DNA from: Oryzisolibacter propanilivorax
GTDB lineage: Bacteria > Pseudomonadota > Gammaproteobacteria > Burkholderiales > Burkholderiaceae_C
NCBI RefSeq assembly: GCF_900103645.1
Contig: NZ_FNHP01000002.1
Span: forward strand, 496,001-560,000
Length of the DNA: 64,000 bases
Direction of reading: 5' to 3'
Shown: in pieces, positions 37,250-50,217 of the stretch
Position numbering within the stretch: the first letter of the stretch is position 1
Layout: each line of letters opens with the position of its first letter
Made by a program: the position numbers and the translations under genes
The notes under the pieces: model-generated
The model's input: only the letters and a program-made list of their open reading frames with translations
Told to the model about the DNA's origin: nothing
The model's database searches: none

Positions 37250-38626
37250 TCACGCAGTTTCCTGCAGCACATCCCCCAGTGCGCTCACCAGCCGCTCCAG
37301 CTCCGCCTCAGTGCTGATGAACGGCGGCGCCAGCTGGATGGTGTCGCCGCCGTAGCGCACATAGAAGCCCTTGTCCCAGCACTTCATCGCCACCTCGTAC
37401 GGCCGGCGCGCCGGCTCTTCCGGCAGGGATTCCAGCGTGAAGCCCGCGGCCAGGCCGAAGTTGCGGATGTCCGCCACGTGCCGCGCGCCGCGCAGGCCGT
37501 GCACCATGCGCTCGAAGGCGGGCGCCAGCGCCCGCACGCGCGCCGGCATGTCGTCCTGCTGCAGCACCTGCAGCACCGCGTTGCCAGCGGCGCAGGCCAC
37601 CGGGTGCGCCGAGTAGGTGTAGCCGTGCGGGAACTCCAGCATGTACTGCGGCCCGCCGGCGGCCATGAAGGTGTCGTGGATCTCGGCCGTGACCACGCAG
37701 CCGCCCAGCGGCTGCGCGCCGTTGGTCACCTGCTTGGCGAAGTTCAGGATGTCCGGCGTGACGCCGAAGACCTCTGCACCCGTCCAGCCGCCAGCGCGGC
37801 CGAAGCCGGTGATGACCTCGTCGAAGATCAAGAGGATGCCGTGCTGCGTGCAGATCTCGCGCAGGCGCTGCAGGTAGCCGACCGGCGGGATGACCACCCC
37901 GGCCGATCCCGAGAACGGCTCGACGATGACGGCGGCGATGGTGCTGGCGTCGTGCAGCGCGATCAGGTCCAGCAGCCGGTCGGCCAGCGCCGCGCCGCCG
38001 CCTTGCGGCATGCCGCGTTGGAACGTGCCGGCCGGCGGCTGGGTGTGCGGCAGGTGGTCGGCCTCGATGCCCTGGCCGAAGGCCTTGCGGTTGCCGACCA
38101 TGCCGCCCACCGACACGCCGCCGAAGTTCACCCCGTGGTAGCCCTTCTCGCGCCCGATCAGCCGCGTCTTGCCGCCTTGACCCCGGGTGCGCCAGTAGGC
38201 GCGCGCCATCTTCAGCGAGGTGTCGGCGGCCTCCGAGCCCGAGGAGGTGAAGAACACATGCCGCAGTCCCTCGGGCATCAGCGCGACGATGCGGTTGGCC
38301 AGCTCGAACGACGCCGGATGGCCGAACTGGAACGCCGGCGCGTAGTCCAGCTGCAGCGCGGCGCGGCCGATGGCCTGGGCGATGTCCTGCCGCCCGTGCC
38401 CCAGGCCCGAGCACCACAGGCCCGACAGCCCGTCGAAGACCTTGCGGCCGTCCGTATCGGTGTAGTAGGCGCCTTCGCCGGCGACGATCATGCGCGGGCG
38501 CGCCTTGAAGTCGCGGTTGCCGGTGAAGGGCATCCAGTGCGCGTCCAGCCAGGCGGCGTCCAGGCGCGGCGCGGCGGGCGCGGTGGCATCCAGGGTGCGG
38601 GGGTCGTCGAGCACGGCGAAGGTCAT
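37250..38626 (-). CDS. Class III aminotransferase (omega-amino acid:pyruvate type)
   Basis: The 458-residue PLP enzyme resembles beta-alanine:pyruvate transaminases. FTSSGSEAADTSLKMARAYW binds PLP phosphate, LLIFDEVITGFGR holds the cofactor Asp, and the Schiff-base Lys is in NFAKQVTNGAQP. It should move an amino group from beta-alanine or another omega-amine to pyruvate. GGAGA precedes the ATG. It is divergent from a LysR gene 105 bases away, the usual arrangement of a regulator and its target. Confidence 0.88.
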   Translation of the reverse strand: MTFAVLDDPRTLDATAPAAPRLDAAWLDAHWMPFTGNRDFKARPRMIVAGEGAYYTDTDGRKVFDGLSGLWCSGLGHGRQDIAQAIGRAALQLDYAPAFQFGHPASFELANRIVALMPEGLRHVFFTSSGSEAADTSLKMARAYWRTRGQGGKTRLIGREKGYHGVNFGGVSVGGMVGNRKAFGQGIEADHLPHTQPPAGTFQRGMPQGGGAALADRLLDLIALHDASTIAAVIVEPFSGSAGVVIPPVGYLQRLREICTQHGILLIFDEVITGFGRAGGWTGAEVFGVTPDILNFAKQVTNGAQPLGGCVVTAEIHDTFMAAGGPQYMLEFPHGYTYSAHPVACAAGNAVLQVLQQDDMPARVRALAPAFERMVHGLRGARHVADIRNFGLAAGFTLESLPEEPARRPYEVAMKCWDKGFYVRYGGDTIQLAPPFISTEAELERLVSALGDVLQETA

Positions 38627-38731
38627 GGCGGTCTCCAACAGGCAACAGGGCGGGACGGACGCGAACGCCAGATTGTGGGCAGGGCTGATAAATTCATGAA
38701 GTACCCGATGTCCACGTTCACTTGACGCTGC
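38627..38731. promoter_or_regulatory. Divergent promoter region, aminotransferase/LysR
   Basis: This 105-base spacer must hold both promoters. It contains the palindrome TTCATGAA (38693-38700) in an AT-rich patch, TGATAAATTCATGAAGTACC, a plausible LysR-type operator core 32 bases before the regulator's ATG. The assignment is by position. Confidence 0.35.
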
Positions 38732-39676
38732 ATGCAAGCAAACCCCCTGCGCCCGCGCGCCGTGCTGGGCCAGCTGTCCGACATGGACCTGCGCCTGCTG
38801 CAGGTCTTCAAGGCCGTGGTCGAGTGCGGCGGCATGGCGGCGGCCGAGCTGGAGCTGAACATCGGCACCAGCACCGTCAGCCGCCATGTGAAGGACCTGG
38901 AGACGCGCTTGGGCCTGACGCTGTGCCGGCGCGGGCGCGCCGGCTTCGCCCTCACGCCCGAGGGCCAGCGGGTGTACGAGGAGACGCTGCGCCTGCTGGC
39001 CTCGGTGCGCGGCTTCCTGGCCAGCGTGGACGACATCCACGCGCGCCTGGGCGGGCCGCTGGCGCTGGCGCTGTTCGACAAGACCGCCAGCAACCCGGCG
39101 GCGCGCATCGACCGGGCGCTGGCCGATTTCACCGCGCGGGCGCCCGGGGTGCAGCTGCAGCTGCACGTGGGCAGCCTGCCGGCCATCGAGCGCGGCGTGC
39201 TCGACGGCAGCTTCCACGTCGGCGTCGTGCCGGCGCACCGCAGCGCCCCCAGCCTGGTCTATGCCGAGCTGTTCGGCGAAGCCATGCGGCTGTACTGCGG
39301 AGAAGGCCACCCGCTGTTCGGCGCGCCGCACGACGCGCTGGACTGGGACGCGCTGCGCGCCTGGCCATTCGCCGGGCTGGGCTACCACTCGCCCAACATG
39401 GAGCTGAGCCACCGCGCTCGGCTGGCACGCAGCGCCACCGGCTTCGACCAGGAGGCCATCGCCACGCTGGTGCTGTCCGGGCGCTTCCTGGGCTTTCTGC
39501 CGGAGCACTATGCCGAGGGCTTCGTGCAGCGCGGCCGGCTGCAGGCGGTGCGCCCCGACCTGTTCCATTACCACTGCCAGTTCGTCGGCGTGCTGCGCCG
39601 GCCCCCGCAGGCGACGCGCGCGGCGCAGCTGCTGCAGGAGTGCCTGGTGCGGGCGCACACGGGTATTGAGACATGA
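38732..39676 (+). CDS. LysR family transcriptional regulator
   Basis: The 314-residue protein has the LysR winged helix at 19-77 (DMDLRLLQVFKAVVECGG, NIGTSTVSRHVKDLETRLG, LCRRGRAGFALTPEG) and a periplasmic-binding-like effector domain. It probably controls the divergent aminotransferase gene; the effector may be an amine or beta-alanine. Its stop codon lies at the edge of repeat R8. Confidence 0.9.
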   Translation: MQANPLRPRAVLGQLSDMDLRLLQVFKAVVECGGMAAAELELNIGTSTVSRHVKDLETRLGLTLCRRGRAGFALTPEGQRVYEETLRLLASVRGFLASVDDIHARLGGPLALALFDKTASNPAARIDRALADFTARAPGVQLQLHVGSLPAIERGVLDGSFHVGVVPAHRSAPSLVYAELFGEAMRLYCGEGHPLFGAPHDALDWDALRAWPFAGLGYHSPNMELSHRARLARSATGFDQEAIATLVLSGRFLGFLPEHYAEGFVQRGRLQAVRPDLFHYHCQFVGVLRRPPQATRAAQLLQECLVRAHTGIET

Positions 39677-39728
39677 AACAGGCCGCAAGCCCTGGATAGG
39701 CAATGGCCTTTAGCTATCGAAAGCGCAG
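39674..39728 (-). repeat. Dispersed palindromic repeat R8
   Basis: This reverse-orientation copy contains AGGCCGCAAGCCCTGG and CAATGGCCTTTAGCTATCGA, the last part being the family tail. It starts at the LysR stop and precedes the small flagellar-rod-like gene. Confidence 0.65.
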
Positions 39729-39778
39729 CAGACGACAGACTTCAGAAGCGGCCCGCCAACGCCGATAACCCCTACACC

Positions 39779-40081
39779 ATGTCCTCCATCACCTCCACCG
39801 CCGCCTCCGGCCTGAACGCCGCCCAGCTGCGCCTGTCCGGCAGCGCGCACAACATCGCCAACGCGAACACGCCCGGCTTCACGCGCCAGGAAACCCGGCT
39901 GAAGGCCGCGCCCGACCAGGGCGGCGTGCAGGCGCAGGCCGCGCCGGCATCCGCCCCCGGCGTGGCGCTGGAGGCCGAGACCGTCGAGCAGATCGCCGCC
40001 GCCCACGCCTTCAAGGCCCATGCGCTGGTGCTGCGCAGCGCCGACGCGGCGCTGGGCACGCTGCTGGACGTGCGCGCCTGA
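39779..40081 (+). CDS. Mini flagellar rod-like protein (Flg_bb_rod domain)
   Basis: The 100-residue protein joins the two termini of flagellar axial proteins without their central domain. The N-terminus has the rod signature GLNAAQLRLSGSAHNIANAN and TPGFTRQ. The C-terminal helix (VEQIAAAHAFKAHALVLRSA, ADAALGTLLDV) resembles the ends of FlgC/FlgG. No flagellar genes are nearby. It may be an orphan rod-like protein with another role or a reduced paralogue. Confidence 0.7.
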   Translation: MSSITSTAASGLNAAQLRLSGSAHNIANANTPGFTRQETRLKAAPDQGGVQAQAAPASAPGVALEAETVEQIAAAHAFKAHALVLRSADAALGTLLDVRA

Positions 40082-40228
40082 AGCCTTGCACGGCGCGGGC
40101 GCCGCGTTGCGCCGCGCCCTGCCGCTGGCCACTATGATGGCTGCCGCCCGCGCGGCGGCGCCGTGTGGCGCCGGCCCGGCGCGGCCCCGCACCCCCATCC
40201 GTCACCCTTTGCCGCCCAGGAGCACGCC

Positions 40229-41275
40229 ATGGCCCTCATGGACTTCATCAAGAAGCAGTTCATCGACATCCTGCAATGGACCGAGGACGGCGACGGCACG
40301 CTGGCCTGGCGCTTCCCGATGGAGGGCATGGAAATCCAGAACGGCGCCACGCTGGTGGTGCGCGCCTCGCAGATGGCGGTGTTCGTCAACGAGGGCCAGG
40401 TGGCCGACGTCTTCGGCCCCGGCACCTACAAGCTGACCACGCAGACGCTGCCGGTGCTGACCTACCTGCGCAACTGGGACAAGTTGTTCCAGTCGCCGTT
40501 CAAGAGCGACGTGTACTTTTTCAGCACGCGCCAGCAGGTCGACCAGAAGTGGGGCACGCCCCAGCCCATCAGCATCCGCGACGCGGACTTCGGCGCGGTG
40601 CGGCTGCGCGCTTTCGGCAACTACGCCTACCGCGTGGCCGACCCGAAGCTGTTCCACACCGAGATCTCCGGCACCCGCGCCGAGTACACCGTGGCCGACC
40701 TGGACGGCCAGCTGCGCGGCCTGGTGCTGCAGAACATCAGCAACGCCATCGCCGAGAGCGGCGTGCCCTTCCTCGACCTGGCGGCCAGCCAGGGACGCTT
40801 TGCCGAGGCCATGAGCGCCACGCTGCAGCCGGCGTTCGCGCGCATCGGCCTGCAGCTGGAGGGCTTCACGGTGCAGAACCTGTCGCTGCCCGAGGAGCTG
40901 CAGAAGATCCTCGACCAGAAGATCGGCATGGGCATGGTCGGGGGCGACATGGGCAAGTTCATGCAGTACCAGACGGCGCAGGCCATCCCGAAGTTCGCCG
41001 AAGGCGCAGGGCAGGGCGGTGGCGGCGTGGCCGGCGACGCCATGGGCCTGGGCGCCGGCGTGGCGCTGGGGCAGGTGCTGGCGCAGAACCTACAGGCCGG
41101 GTTGCAGCAGCCCGCGCAGGGCGGCGCCGCGGCCGCGCCCCAGCCGCCCGCCGGCGTGCGGCCCGACGAGGTCATGGCGACGCTGGAAAAGCTCGGCGAG
41201 TTGAAGTCCAAGGGCATCCTCACCCAGGAAGAGTTCGACGCCAAGAAGGCCGAGTTGCTGAAGAAGCTCGTCTGA
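40229..41275 (+). CDS. SPFH-domain 'virion core protein' family with C-terminal SHOCT
   Basis: The 348-residue protein resembles B. subtilis YdjI. An SPFH/band-7-like domain spans about 5-220 (MDFIKKQFIDILQW, EGQVADVFGPGTYKL, YFFSTRQQVDQKWGT). A Gly/Ala/Gln-rich linker follows, then a SHOCT motif at the end (LKSKGILTQEEFDAKKAELL). Such proteins assemble under the membrane with PspA-like or DUF350/DUF4178 partners, and the next genes encode exactly these partners. No membrane segment is seen. CCCAGGAG lies nine bases before the ATG. Confidence 0.82.
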   Translation: MALMDFIKKQFIDILQWTEDGDGTLAWRFPMEGMEIQNGATLVVRASQMAVFVNEGQVADVFGPGTYKLTTQTLPVLTYLRNWDKLFQSPFKSDVYFFSTRQQVDQKWGTPQPISIRDADFGAVRLRAFGNYAYRVADPKLFHTEISGTRAEYTVADLDGQLRGLVLQNISNAIAESGVPFLDLAASQGRFAEAMSATLQPAFARIGLQLEGFTVQNLSLPEELQKILDQKIGMGMVGGDMGKFMQYQTAQAIPKFAEGAGQGGGGVAGDAMGLGAGVALGQVLAQNLQAGLQQPAQGGAAAAPQPPAGVRPDEVMATLEKLGELKSKGILTQEEFDAKKAELLKKLV

Positions 41276-41277
41276 CA

Positions 41278-41338
41278 CTATCAAAACCATAGCTTGAGGC
41301 CCATATTCCATATGGGTCTGGGCCATAAAACACCCTGA
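41278..41338 (+). repeat. Dispersed palindromic repeat R9
   Basis: The forward start TATCAAAACCATAGCTTGAG is followed by CCCATAT (41300-41306) pairing with ATATGGG (41310-41316) and GGGCCATAAAACACC. It lies inside a likely operon, between the SPFH and DUF4178 genes, ending at the next ATG. Confidence 0.75.
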
Positions 41339-41339
41339 A

Positions 41340-42854
41340 ATGGCCAGCAGCGCCCCCCAGCGCCACTACCGCGCGCCCTGCCCGGGCTGCGGCGCGCCGG
41401 TCGAATTCCGCAGCGCCCAGTCGGCCTACGCCGTCTGCCCCTACTGCCACAGCACCGTGGTGCGCAGCGGCGATGTGCTGCGCCGCCTGGGCACCATGGC
41501 CGAGGTATTCGACGACCACAGCCCTTTGCAATTGGGCGCCAGCGGCCGCATCGCGCTGCCCGGGCAGGATTCGCTCCAGCCGTTCACGCTGATCGGCCGG
41601 CTGCAGTACCAGGGCGAGCAGGGCCGCTGGACCGAGTGGATCGCGCTGCTGCCGGACGGCACGAGCGGCACGCTGTCCGAGGACAACGGCGCCTACGTCT
41701 TCTCGCTGCCCGTGGCCGACGGCCTGGCGCTGCCGCCCGCGCACGCGCTGCAGCTGGGCCAGGCGCAGACCGTCGACGGGCAGGCGTTCACGGTCGCTGC
41801 CCTGCTGCAGGCGCAGCTGGTCGCCGCCGAGGGCGAGCTGCCCGCCCTGCCGCCGCTGGGCCAGCCGTTCGACATCGCCGAACTGCGCGCGCCCGACGGC
41901 ACGCTGCTGTCCATCGACTACGCCAGCGTGCCTGCGCAGGCGCAGCGCGGCCTGGCTGTGCGGCTGGAAGACCTGCAGCTCACCGGCCTGAAGGACGCGT
42001 CGGTGCGCGAGGAAGTCGCGCGCCAGTTCGACTGCCCGAACTGCGGCGCGCCCGTGGCCGTGCAGCTGGAGGCCAGCAAGAGCTGCACCTGCCCGTCCTG
42101 CCACAGCCTGATCGATTTGACTGCCGGCATCGGCGGCGAGCTGCGCCACGCCGAGCAGGACGAACCCATCCGCCCGCTGATCCCGCTGGGCAGCCTGGGG
42201 CAGTTCGAGGGCGCGTCCTGGCAGGTGGTGGGTTTCCAGCACCGCACGGGCGTCGAGCCAGGCGACGACGAGCACTTCGGCTGGGAGGAGTATTTGCTCT
42301 ACCAGCGCGAGCGCGGCTTCGTCTTTCTGGTGGATGCCAGCGACGGCTGGAGCCTGGTGCGCCCCACGACCGGCGCGCCCACGTACAAGAACGGCACGCC
42401 GCGCGCCAGCTACCTGGGCCGGCAGTACCGCCTGACCTCGACCTACCGGGCCGAGACGAACTACGTCGCGGGCGAGTTCTACTGGCCCGTGCAGCGCGGG
42501 CAAGTGACGAGCAACAGCGACTTCGAGGCCGTGGACGGCAAGGGCCTCCTGTCGCGCGAGCAGTCGCCGGGCGAGGTCACCTGGTCGCACGGCCGGCGGC
42601 TGGACAGCAGCGCGGTGGCGGCGGCCTTCAAGATGGACGCGCGCGCCGGGCTGTTCCGCCGCCAGGACGCCGGCCCGGTGGCCGGCCTGGGCGGCGCGGG
42701 CGCCGGCATCGGCTGCGGCACGCTGGTGCTGATCTTCATCGTGCTGGTCGTGCTCTTGATCCTGATGAGCAATTGCTCGGGCTCGTCTGGCGGCGGCTAC
42801 CGCAGCTCGGGCGGCTCCTGGGGCGGCTACACGTCGGGCGGGGGGCACAAGTGA
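41340..42854 (+). CDS. Double zinc-ribbon, DUF4178 membrane protein
   Basis: The 504-residue protein resembles B. subtilis YdjG/YjfK-type proteins. Two zinc ribbons are visible: CPGCGAPVEF...CPYCHS at about 14-37 and CPNCGAPVAV...CPSCHS at about 232-255. Between them (about 60-150) and after the second (about 280-420; YLLYQRERGFVFLVDASDGW) lie two DUF4178-type domains. A membrane segment (CGTLVLIFIVLVVLLILMS) precedes a short Gly/Ser tail. Function is not established; the context suggests membrane-associated stress or polyamine functions. Confidence 0.8.
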   Translation: MASSAPQRHYRAPCPGCGAPVEFRSAQSAYAVCPYCHSTVVRSGDVLRRLGTMAEVFDDHSPLQLGASGRIALPGQDSLQPFTLIGRLQYQGEQGRWTEWIALLPDGTSGTLSEDNGAYVFSLPVADGLALPPAHALQLGQAQTVDGQAFTVAALLQAQLVAAEGELPALPPLGQPFDIAELRAPDGTLLSIDYASVPAQAQRGLAVRLEDLQLTGLKDASVREEVARQFDCPNCGAPVAVQLEASKSCTCPSCHSLIDLTAGIGGELRHAEQDEPIRPLIPLGSLGQFEGASWQVVGFQHRTGVEPGDDEHFGWEEYLLYQRERGFVFLVDASDGWSLVRPTTGAPTYKNGTPRASYLGRQYRLTSTYRAETNYVAGEFYWPVQRGQVTSNSDFEAVDGKGLLSREQSPGEVTWSHGRRLDSSAVAAAFKMDARAGLFRRQDAGPVAGLGGAGAGIGCGTLVLIFIVLVVLLILMSNCSGSSGGGYRSSGGSWGGYTSGGGHK

Positions 42855-42921
42855 TGGCCCGCGCCGCGCACCGCCTTTCCTTTTTTTATCCACCCCCCTG
42901 CAACCACAAGGAGCAAACGCC

Positions 42922-43143
42922 ATGATGGGAATCGAATGGCTGCGGCCCGCCGCCTTCCTCGGGTCCATCCTCTACGCGCTGATCGGCGTGGTCATTTTCT
43001 GGCTGTGCTTCTGGCTGATCGACAAGATCACCCCCACCGACCTGTGGGCCGAGATCGTCGAGAAGCAGAACCGCGCCCTAGCGCTGGTGGTGGCGGCGAT
43101 GTGCCTGGGCATCAGCATCATCGTGGCGGCGGCGATCCACTGA
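42922..43143 (+). CDS. DUF350 small membrane protein
   Basis: The 73-residue protein has two membrane segments ([20 protein letters not shown] and [20 protein letters not shown]) joined by the conserved polar loop [20 protein letters not shown] of DUF350 (YjfL-like). Longer family members repeat this unit. The gene follows DUF4178 by 67 bases with AAGGAG before the ATG. It is likely a membrane partner of the SPFH and DUF4178 proteins. Confidence 0.85.
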   Translation: MMGIEWLRPAAFLGSILYALIGVVIFWLCFWLIDKITPTDLWAEIVEKQNRALALVVAAMCLGISIIVAAAIH

Positions 43144-43146
43144 CCC

Positions 43147-43182
43147 CACCTGCACCTGCACCTGCACCTGCACCTGCACCTG
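43147..43182 (+). repeat. (CACCTG)6 hexanucleotide repeat
   Basis: Six exact copies of CACCTG lie between the DUF350 stop and the VF530 start. A tract of this kind can change in copy number. It does not alter a reading frame here but changes the spacer length. Confidence 0.9.
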
Positions 43183-43220
43183 CGACCGCCCGGCGCGCTG
43201 ACGCCTTCACCCTTTCCGCC

Positions 43221-43493
43221 ATGACCGCACCGACCCCGCCCGCGCCCCCGGCGCAACCACGCAACCCCCTGCACGGCCTCACCCTGGAGGCCATCGTCAC
43301 GGCGCTGGCCGAGCACTACGGCTGGGACGAGCTCGGCCGGCGCATCCCGCTGCGCTGCTTCACCAGCGACCCCAGCGTGTCGTCCAGCCTGAAATTCCTG
43401 CGCAAGACGCCGTGGGCGCGCGAGAAGGTCGAGGGGCTGTACCTGTTCATGCTGCGCGAGCAGCGGCGCGGCCAGGCGCGGCGGGATGCGTAG
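43221..43493 (+). CDS. VF530-family (DUF2132) small protein
   Basis: The 90-residue protein has the family core from residue 15 on: [40 protein letters not shown] and [14 protein letters not shown] Vibrio homologue has a solved helical structure and has been suggested to bind DNA; the role is unknown. It sits between the DUF350 and aminopropyltransferase genes. Its link to them may be accidental, as this family occurs in many contexts. Confidence 0.82.
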   Translation: MTAPTPPAPPAQPRNPLHGLTLEAIVTALAEHYGWDELGRRIPLRCFTSDPSVSSSLKFLRKTPWAREKVEGLYLFMLREQRRGQARRDA

Positions 43494-43574
43494 GCTTCTC
43501 AGCTCCGCCCAGCCCCGCCTGGGCGGGCAGGGCGCCAGCGGGCTGCACGGACCGCTGGCGCCGCCCGAAACGCC

Positions 43575-45134
43575 ATGCAGGACCTGAGCGCGGACAGCGC
43601 GCCGCACATGCGGCCTGCCGCGCGCCCGGCCGACCTGGCCCTGCTCGCCAGCGTCTTCGTCATCGCCGCCTGCGGCCTGCTGTACGAGCTGGCGGCCGGG
43701 GCGCTGGCGTCGTACCTGCTGGGCGACTCGGTGCTGCAGTTCTCCACCATCATCGGCACCTACCTGTTCGCCATGGGCATCGGCTCGTGGCTGTCGCGCT
43801 ACTTCGAGCGCCAGCTGCCGGCGCACTTCCTGCGCATCGAGCTGCTGGTGGCCCTGGTCGGGGGCACGCTGCCGGCGCTGCTGTTCCTGGCCAACGCGCA
43901 CGCCCCGGGGGCATTTCGGGTGCTGCTGTACGGCCTGGTGCTGCTGGTGGGCACGCTCGTCGGCCTGGAGATCCCGCTGGTCATGCGCATCCTCAAGCGC
44001 AACGTGCAGCTCAAGGACCTGGTCAGCCAGGTGCTGACGTTCGACTACCTCGGCGCGCTGGCGGTGTCGCTGGCGTTTCCGCTGCTCTTGGTGCCGCAGC
44101 TGGGGCTGGTGCGCACGGGCTTTCTGTTCGGCTTCCTGAACGCGGCGGTGGCGCTGTGGGCGCTGTGGCTGTTCCGCCATGAGCTGCGCAATTTCCGCGC
44201 GCACGCGCTGGCCTGCGCGGCGGTGCTCTTCGCCCTGGCCGGCGGCTTGGCGGGCGCCGAGCAGATCACCCGCTTCGCCGAGGACAAGTTCTACCAGGAC
44301 CGCATCGTGGAAAGCCACGCCTCGCCCTACCAGCGCATCGTGCTGACCCAGGGCCGCCAGGGCCTGCGGCTGTACCTGAACGGCAACCTGCAGTTCGCCG
44401 AGGCCGACGAGTACCGCTACCACGAGGCGCTGGTGCACCCGGCCATGGCCGCGCACGGCGCACCACGGCGTGTGGCGGTGCTGGGCGGCGGCGATGGCAT
44501 GGCGGTGCGCGAGATCCTGAAATACCCGTCCGTGCAGTCGGTCACGCTGGTCGAGCTGGACCCGGCCATGACGCGCCTGTTCGCCCGGCAGCCGGCGCTG
44601 CGCCGGCTGAACCACGATGCGCTGCACGACGCGCGCGTGCAGGTGGTCAACCAGGACGCCTTCCAGTGGCTGCAGCAGGAAGGCATCGAGCCGTTCGACG
44701 TGGTCGTGGTGGATTTCCCCGACCCGACCAACTTCGCCATCGGCAAGCTCTACACCGACAGTTTCTACGCCCTGCTGGACCGGCGCCTGGCCGCCAGCGG
44801 CTATGCGGTGGTGCAGACCACCTCGCCGCTGGTGGCGCGGGGCAGCTTCTGGACGGTGGTGGCAACCATCGAATCGGTCGGGCTGACCACCACGCCGTAC
44901 CACGCGCACGTACCCAGCTTCGGCGAATGGGGTTTCGTCATCGCCGCGCGCCGGCCGTGGCGGCTGCCACAGGCGCTGCCCGCCGGCCTGCGCTTCCTGG
45001 ACGCGGCGTCGCTGCCGCTGCTCATGCAATTCCCGCGCGACATGGCGCGCGTGCCGGCGCCGGTGAACCGGCTGTCCAACCAGGCGCTGGTGCATACCTA
45101 CGAGCGCGAATGGGGAGCCGTGTCCGGGCATTGA
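43575..45134 (+). CDS. Membrane-anchored spermidine synthase-like aminopropyltransferase
   Basis: The 519-residue protein begins with six or seven membrane segments (about 22-230; VFVIAACGLLYELAAGALAS) fused to a spermidine synthase-like domain. That domain has YQRIVLTQ, LYLNGNLQFAEADEYRYHEA, the SAM-binding VAVLGGGDGMAVREIL, and VVVDFPDPTN. It should transfer an aminopropyl group, or a similar one, close to the membrane. Such fusions recur beside DUF350 and DUF4178 genes. It is the last gene of the cluster before the MHYT kinase. Confidence 0.85.
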   Translation: MQDLSADSAPHMRPAARPADLALLASVFVIAACGLLYELAAGALASYLLGDSVLQFSTIIGTYLFAMGIGSWLSRYFERQLPAHFLRIELLVALVGGTLPALLFLANAHAPGAFRVLLYGLVLLVGTLVGLEIPLVMRILKRNVQLKDLVSQVLTFDYLGALAVSLAFPLLLVPQLGLVRTGFLFGFLNAAVALWALWLFRHELRNFRAHALACAAVLFALAGGLAGAEQITRFAEDKFYQDRIVESHASPYQRIVLTQGRQGLRLYLNGNLQFAEADEYRYHEALVHPAMAAHGAPRRVAVLGGGDGMAVREILKYPSVQSVTLVELDPAMTRLFARQPALRRLNHDALHDARVQVVNQDAFQWLQQEGIEPFDVVVVDFPDPTNFAIGKLYTDSFYALLDRRLAASGYAVVQTTSPLVARGSFWTVVATIESVGLTTTPYHAHVPSFGEWGFVIAARRPWRLPQALPAGLRFLDAASLPLLMQFPRDMARVPAPVNRLSNQALVHTYEREWGAVSGH

Positions 45135-45214
45135 CCCGCAGTGTGTAAAAACATTACAGAGAAATCACAATGCAACCGAAATGGCGATAACCCGCCTTGC
45201 CCTGTGACTCTCTG

Positions 45215-48949
<3,735 letters not shown>

Positions 48950-49052
48950 CGGCCGCCATGCGCGGGCCCGCCGCCGCACCGGGCATTGCCGCCGCGGCTG
49001 CGGCGCGCGCGCCGGCCCGCGACAATGCGCGCTCAGCGCCACGGATGCACCC

Positions 49053-50051
49053 ATGAACCCTTCGCCCTCCCCGGACTCACGCCCGCGCCTGCTGCTGGTG
49101 GACGACGAGCCCACCAACCTGCACGTGCTGCGCCACGTGCTGCAGGACGACTACCGCCTGCTGTTCGCCACCGACGGCGAGCGCGCGCTGGCGCTGGCCG
49201 CCCAGCAGCGCCCGGACCTGGTGCTGCTGGACGTGATGATGCCGGGCCTGGACGGGCGCGACGTGTGCCGCGCGCTCAAGGCCGACCTGCGCACCGCCGC
49301 CATCCCGGTCATTTTCGTCACCGCCATGGGCGACAGCGCCGACGAGGCGCACGGCTTCGCGCTGGGCTGCGTCGACTACATCACCAAGCCGATCAGCGCC
49401 GCCACGGTGCGCGCGCGCGTGCGCACCCACCTGTCGCTGGTGCGCATGGAGGAGCTGGCAGCCACGCGGCTGCAGATCGTGCAGTGCCTGGGCCGCGCCG
49501 CCGAGTACAAGGACAACGAAACCGGCATGCACGTCATCCGCATGAGCCACTTCGCGCGGCTGCTGGCGCTGGCGGCGGGCTGCGCGCCGCAGTGGGCCGA
49601 CGACCTGCTGTGCGCCGCGCCCATGCACGACGTGGGCAAGATCGGCATCGCCGACGCGGTGCTGCAAAAGCCCGGCCCGCTGGAGCCGCACGAATGGGAC
49701 GCCATGCGCCGCCATCCGCTGATCGGCGTGGAGATCATCGGCGAGCACCCCGCCGGCATGCTGCAGCTGGCGCGCTCGGTGGCGCTGGCGCACCACGAGA
49801 AATGGGACGGCAGCGGCTATCCCGCGGGCCTGGCCGGTGAGCAGATCCCGCTGGAGGCGCGCATCGTCGCGCTGGCCGACGTGTTCGACGCACTGACCTC
49901 CGAGCGCCCCTACAAGCGCGCCTGGGAGCCCGAGGCGGCCATGGCGCACATCCAGGAACAGGCCGGGCGGCACTTCGACCCGGCGCTGGTGGCGCTGTTC
50001 GTGCCGCTGCTGCCGCAGCTGCTGGAGATCCGCGCGCGCTGGGCCGACTGA
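49053..50051 (+). CDS. Response regulator with HD-GYP phosphodiesterase domain
   Basis: The 332-residue protein should degrade cyclic di-GMP when phosphorylated. Its receiver domain has the acidic pair VDDEP and phospho-acceptor Asp60 (LLDVMMPG). The HD-GYP domain carries H192-D193 (MHDVGKIGI), HHEKWDGSGYPAGLAG with GYP at 255-257, and LADVFDALTSERPYK. It follows the hybrid kinase by 103 bases, so they are probable partners. Its TGA stop is the first triplet of inverted-repeat element B. Confidence 0.92.
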   Translation: MNPSPSPDSRPRLLLVDDEPTNLHVLRHVLQDDYRLLFATDGERALALAAQQRPDLVLLDVMMPGLDGRDVCRALKADLRTAAIPVIFVTAMGDSADEAHGFALGCVDYITKPISAATVRARVRTHLSLVRMEELAATRLQIVQCLGRAAEYKDNETGMHVIRMSHFARLLALAAGCAPQWADDLLCAAPMHDVGKIGIADAVLQKPGPLEPHEWDAMRRHPLIGVEIIGEHPAGMLQLARSVALAHHEKWDGSGYPAGLAGEQIPLEARIVALADVFDALTSERPYKRAWEPEAAMAHIQEQAGRHFDPALVALFVPLLPQLLEIRARWAD

Positions 50052-50213
50052 GAACGTGTGAAAGAACCCGCCATGCCCGTTCATCCCGCCACAACACACC
50101 CGCTTGTTGTTGCACATGCTCGCCATAGCCCACGCCATGGCTGCGCTTTGCGCCTGGATCGGCTGCGTCTTCGCGGCCTGCTCGGCCACGCCGGATTCAT
50201 TCACACGTTTTGA
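50049..50213. repeat. Inverted-repeat element, copy B (165 bp)
   Basis: The left end (TGAGAACGTGTGAAAGAA) matches the reverse complement of the right end (GAATCCATT-like arm, ending ATTCACACGTTTTGA) at 17 of 21 positions. The interior shares long blocks with copy A, such as CATGCTCGCCAT and GGATTCATTCAC. It begins at the HD-GYP stop and ends five bases before the proposed start of the FAD protein, so it occupies the whole spacer. Confidence 0.78.
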
Positions 50214-50217
50214 CCCT

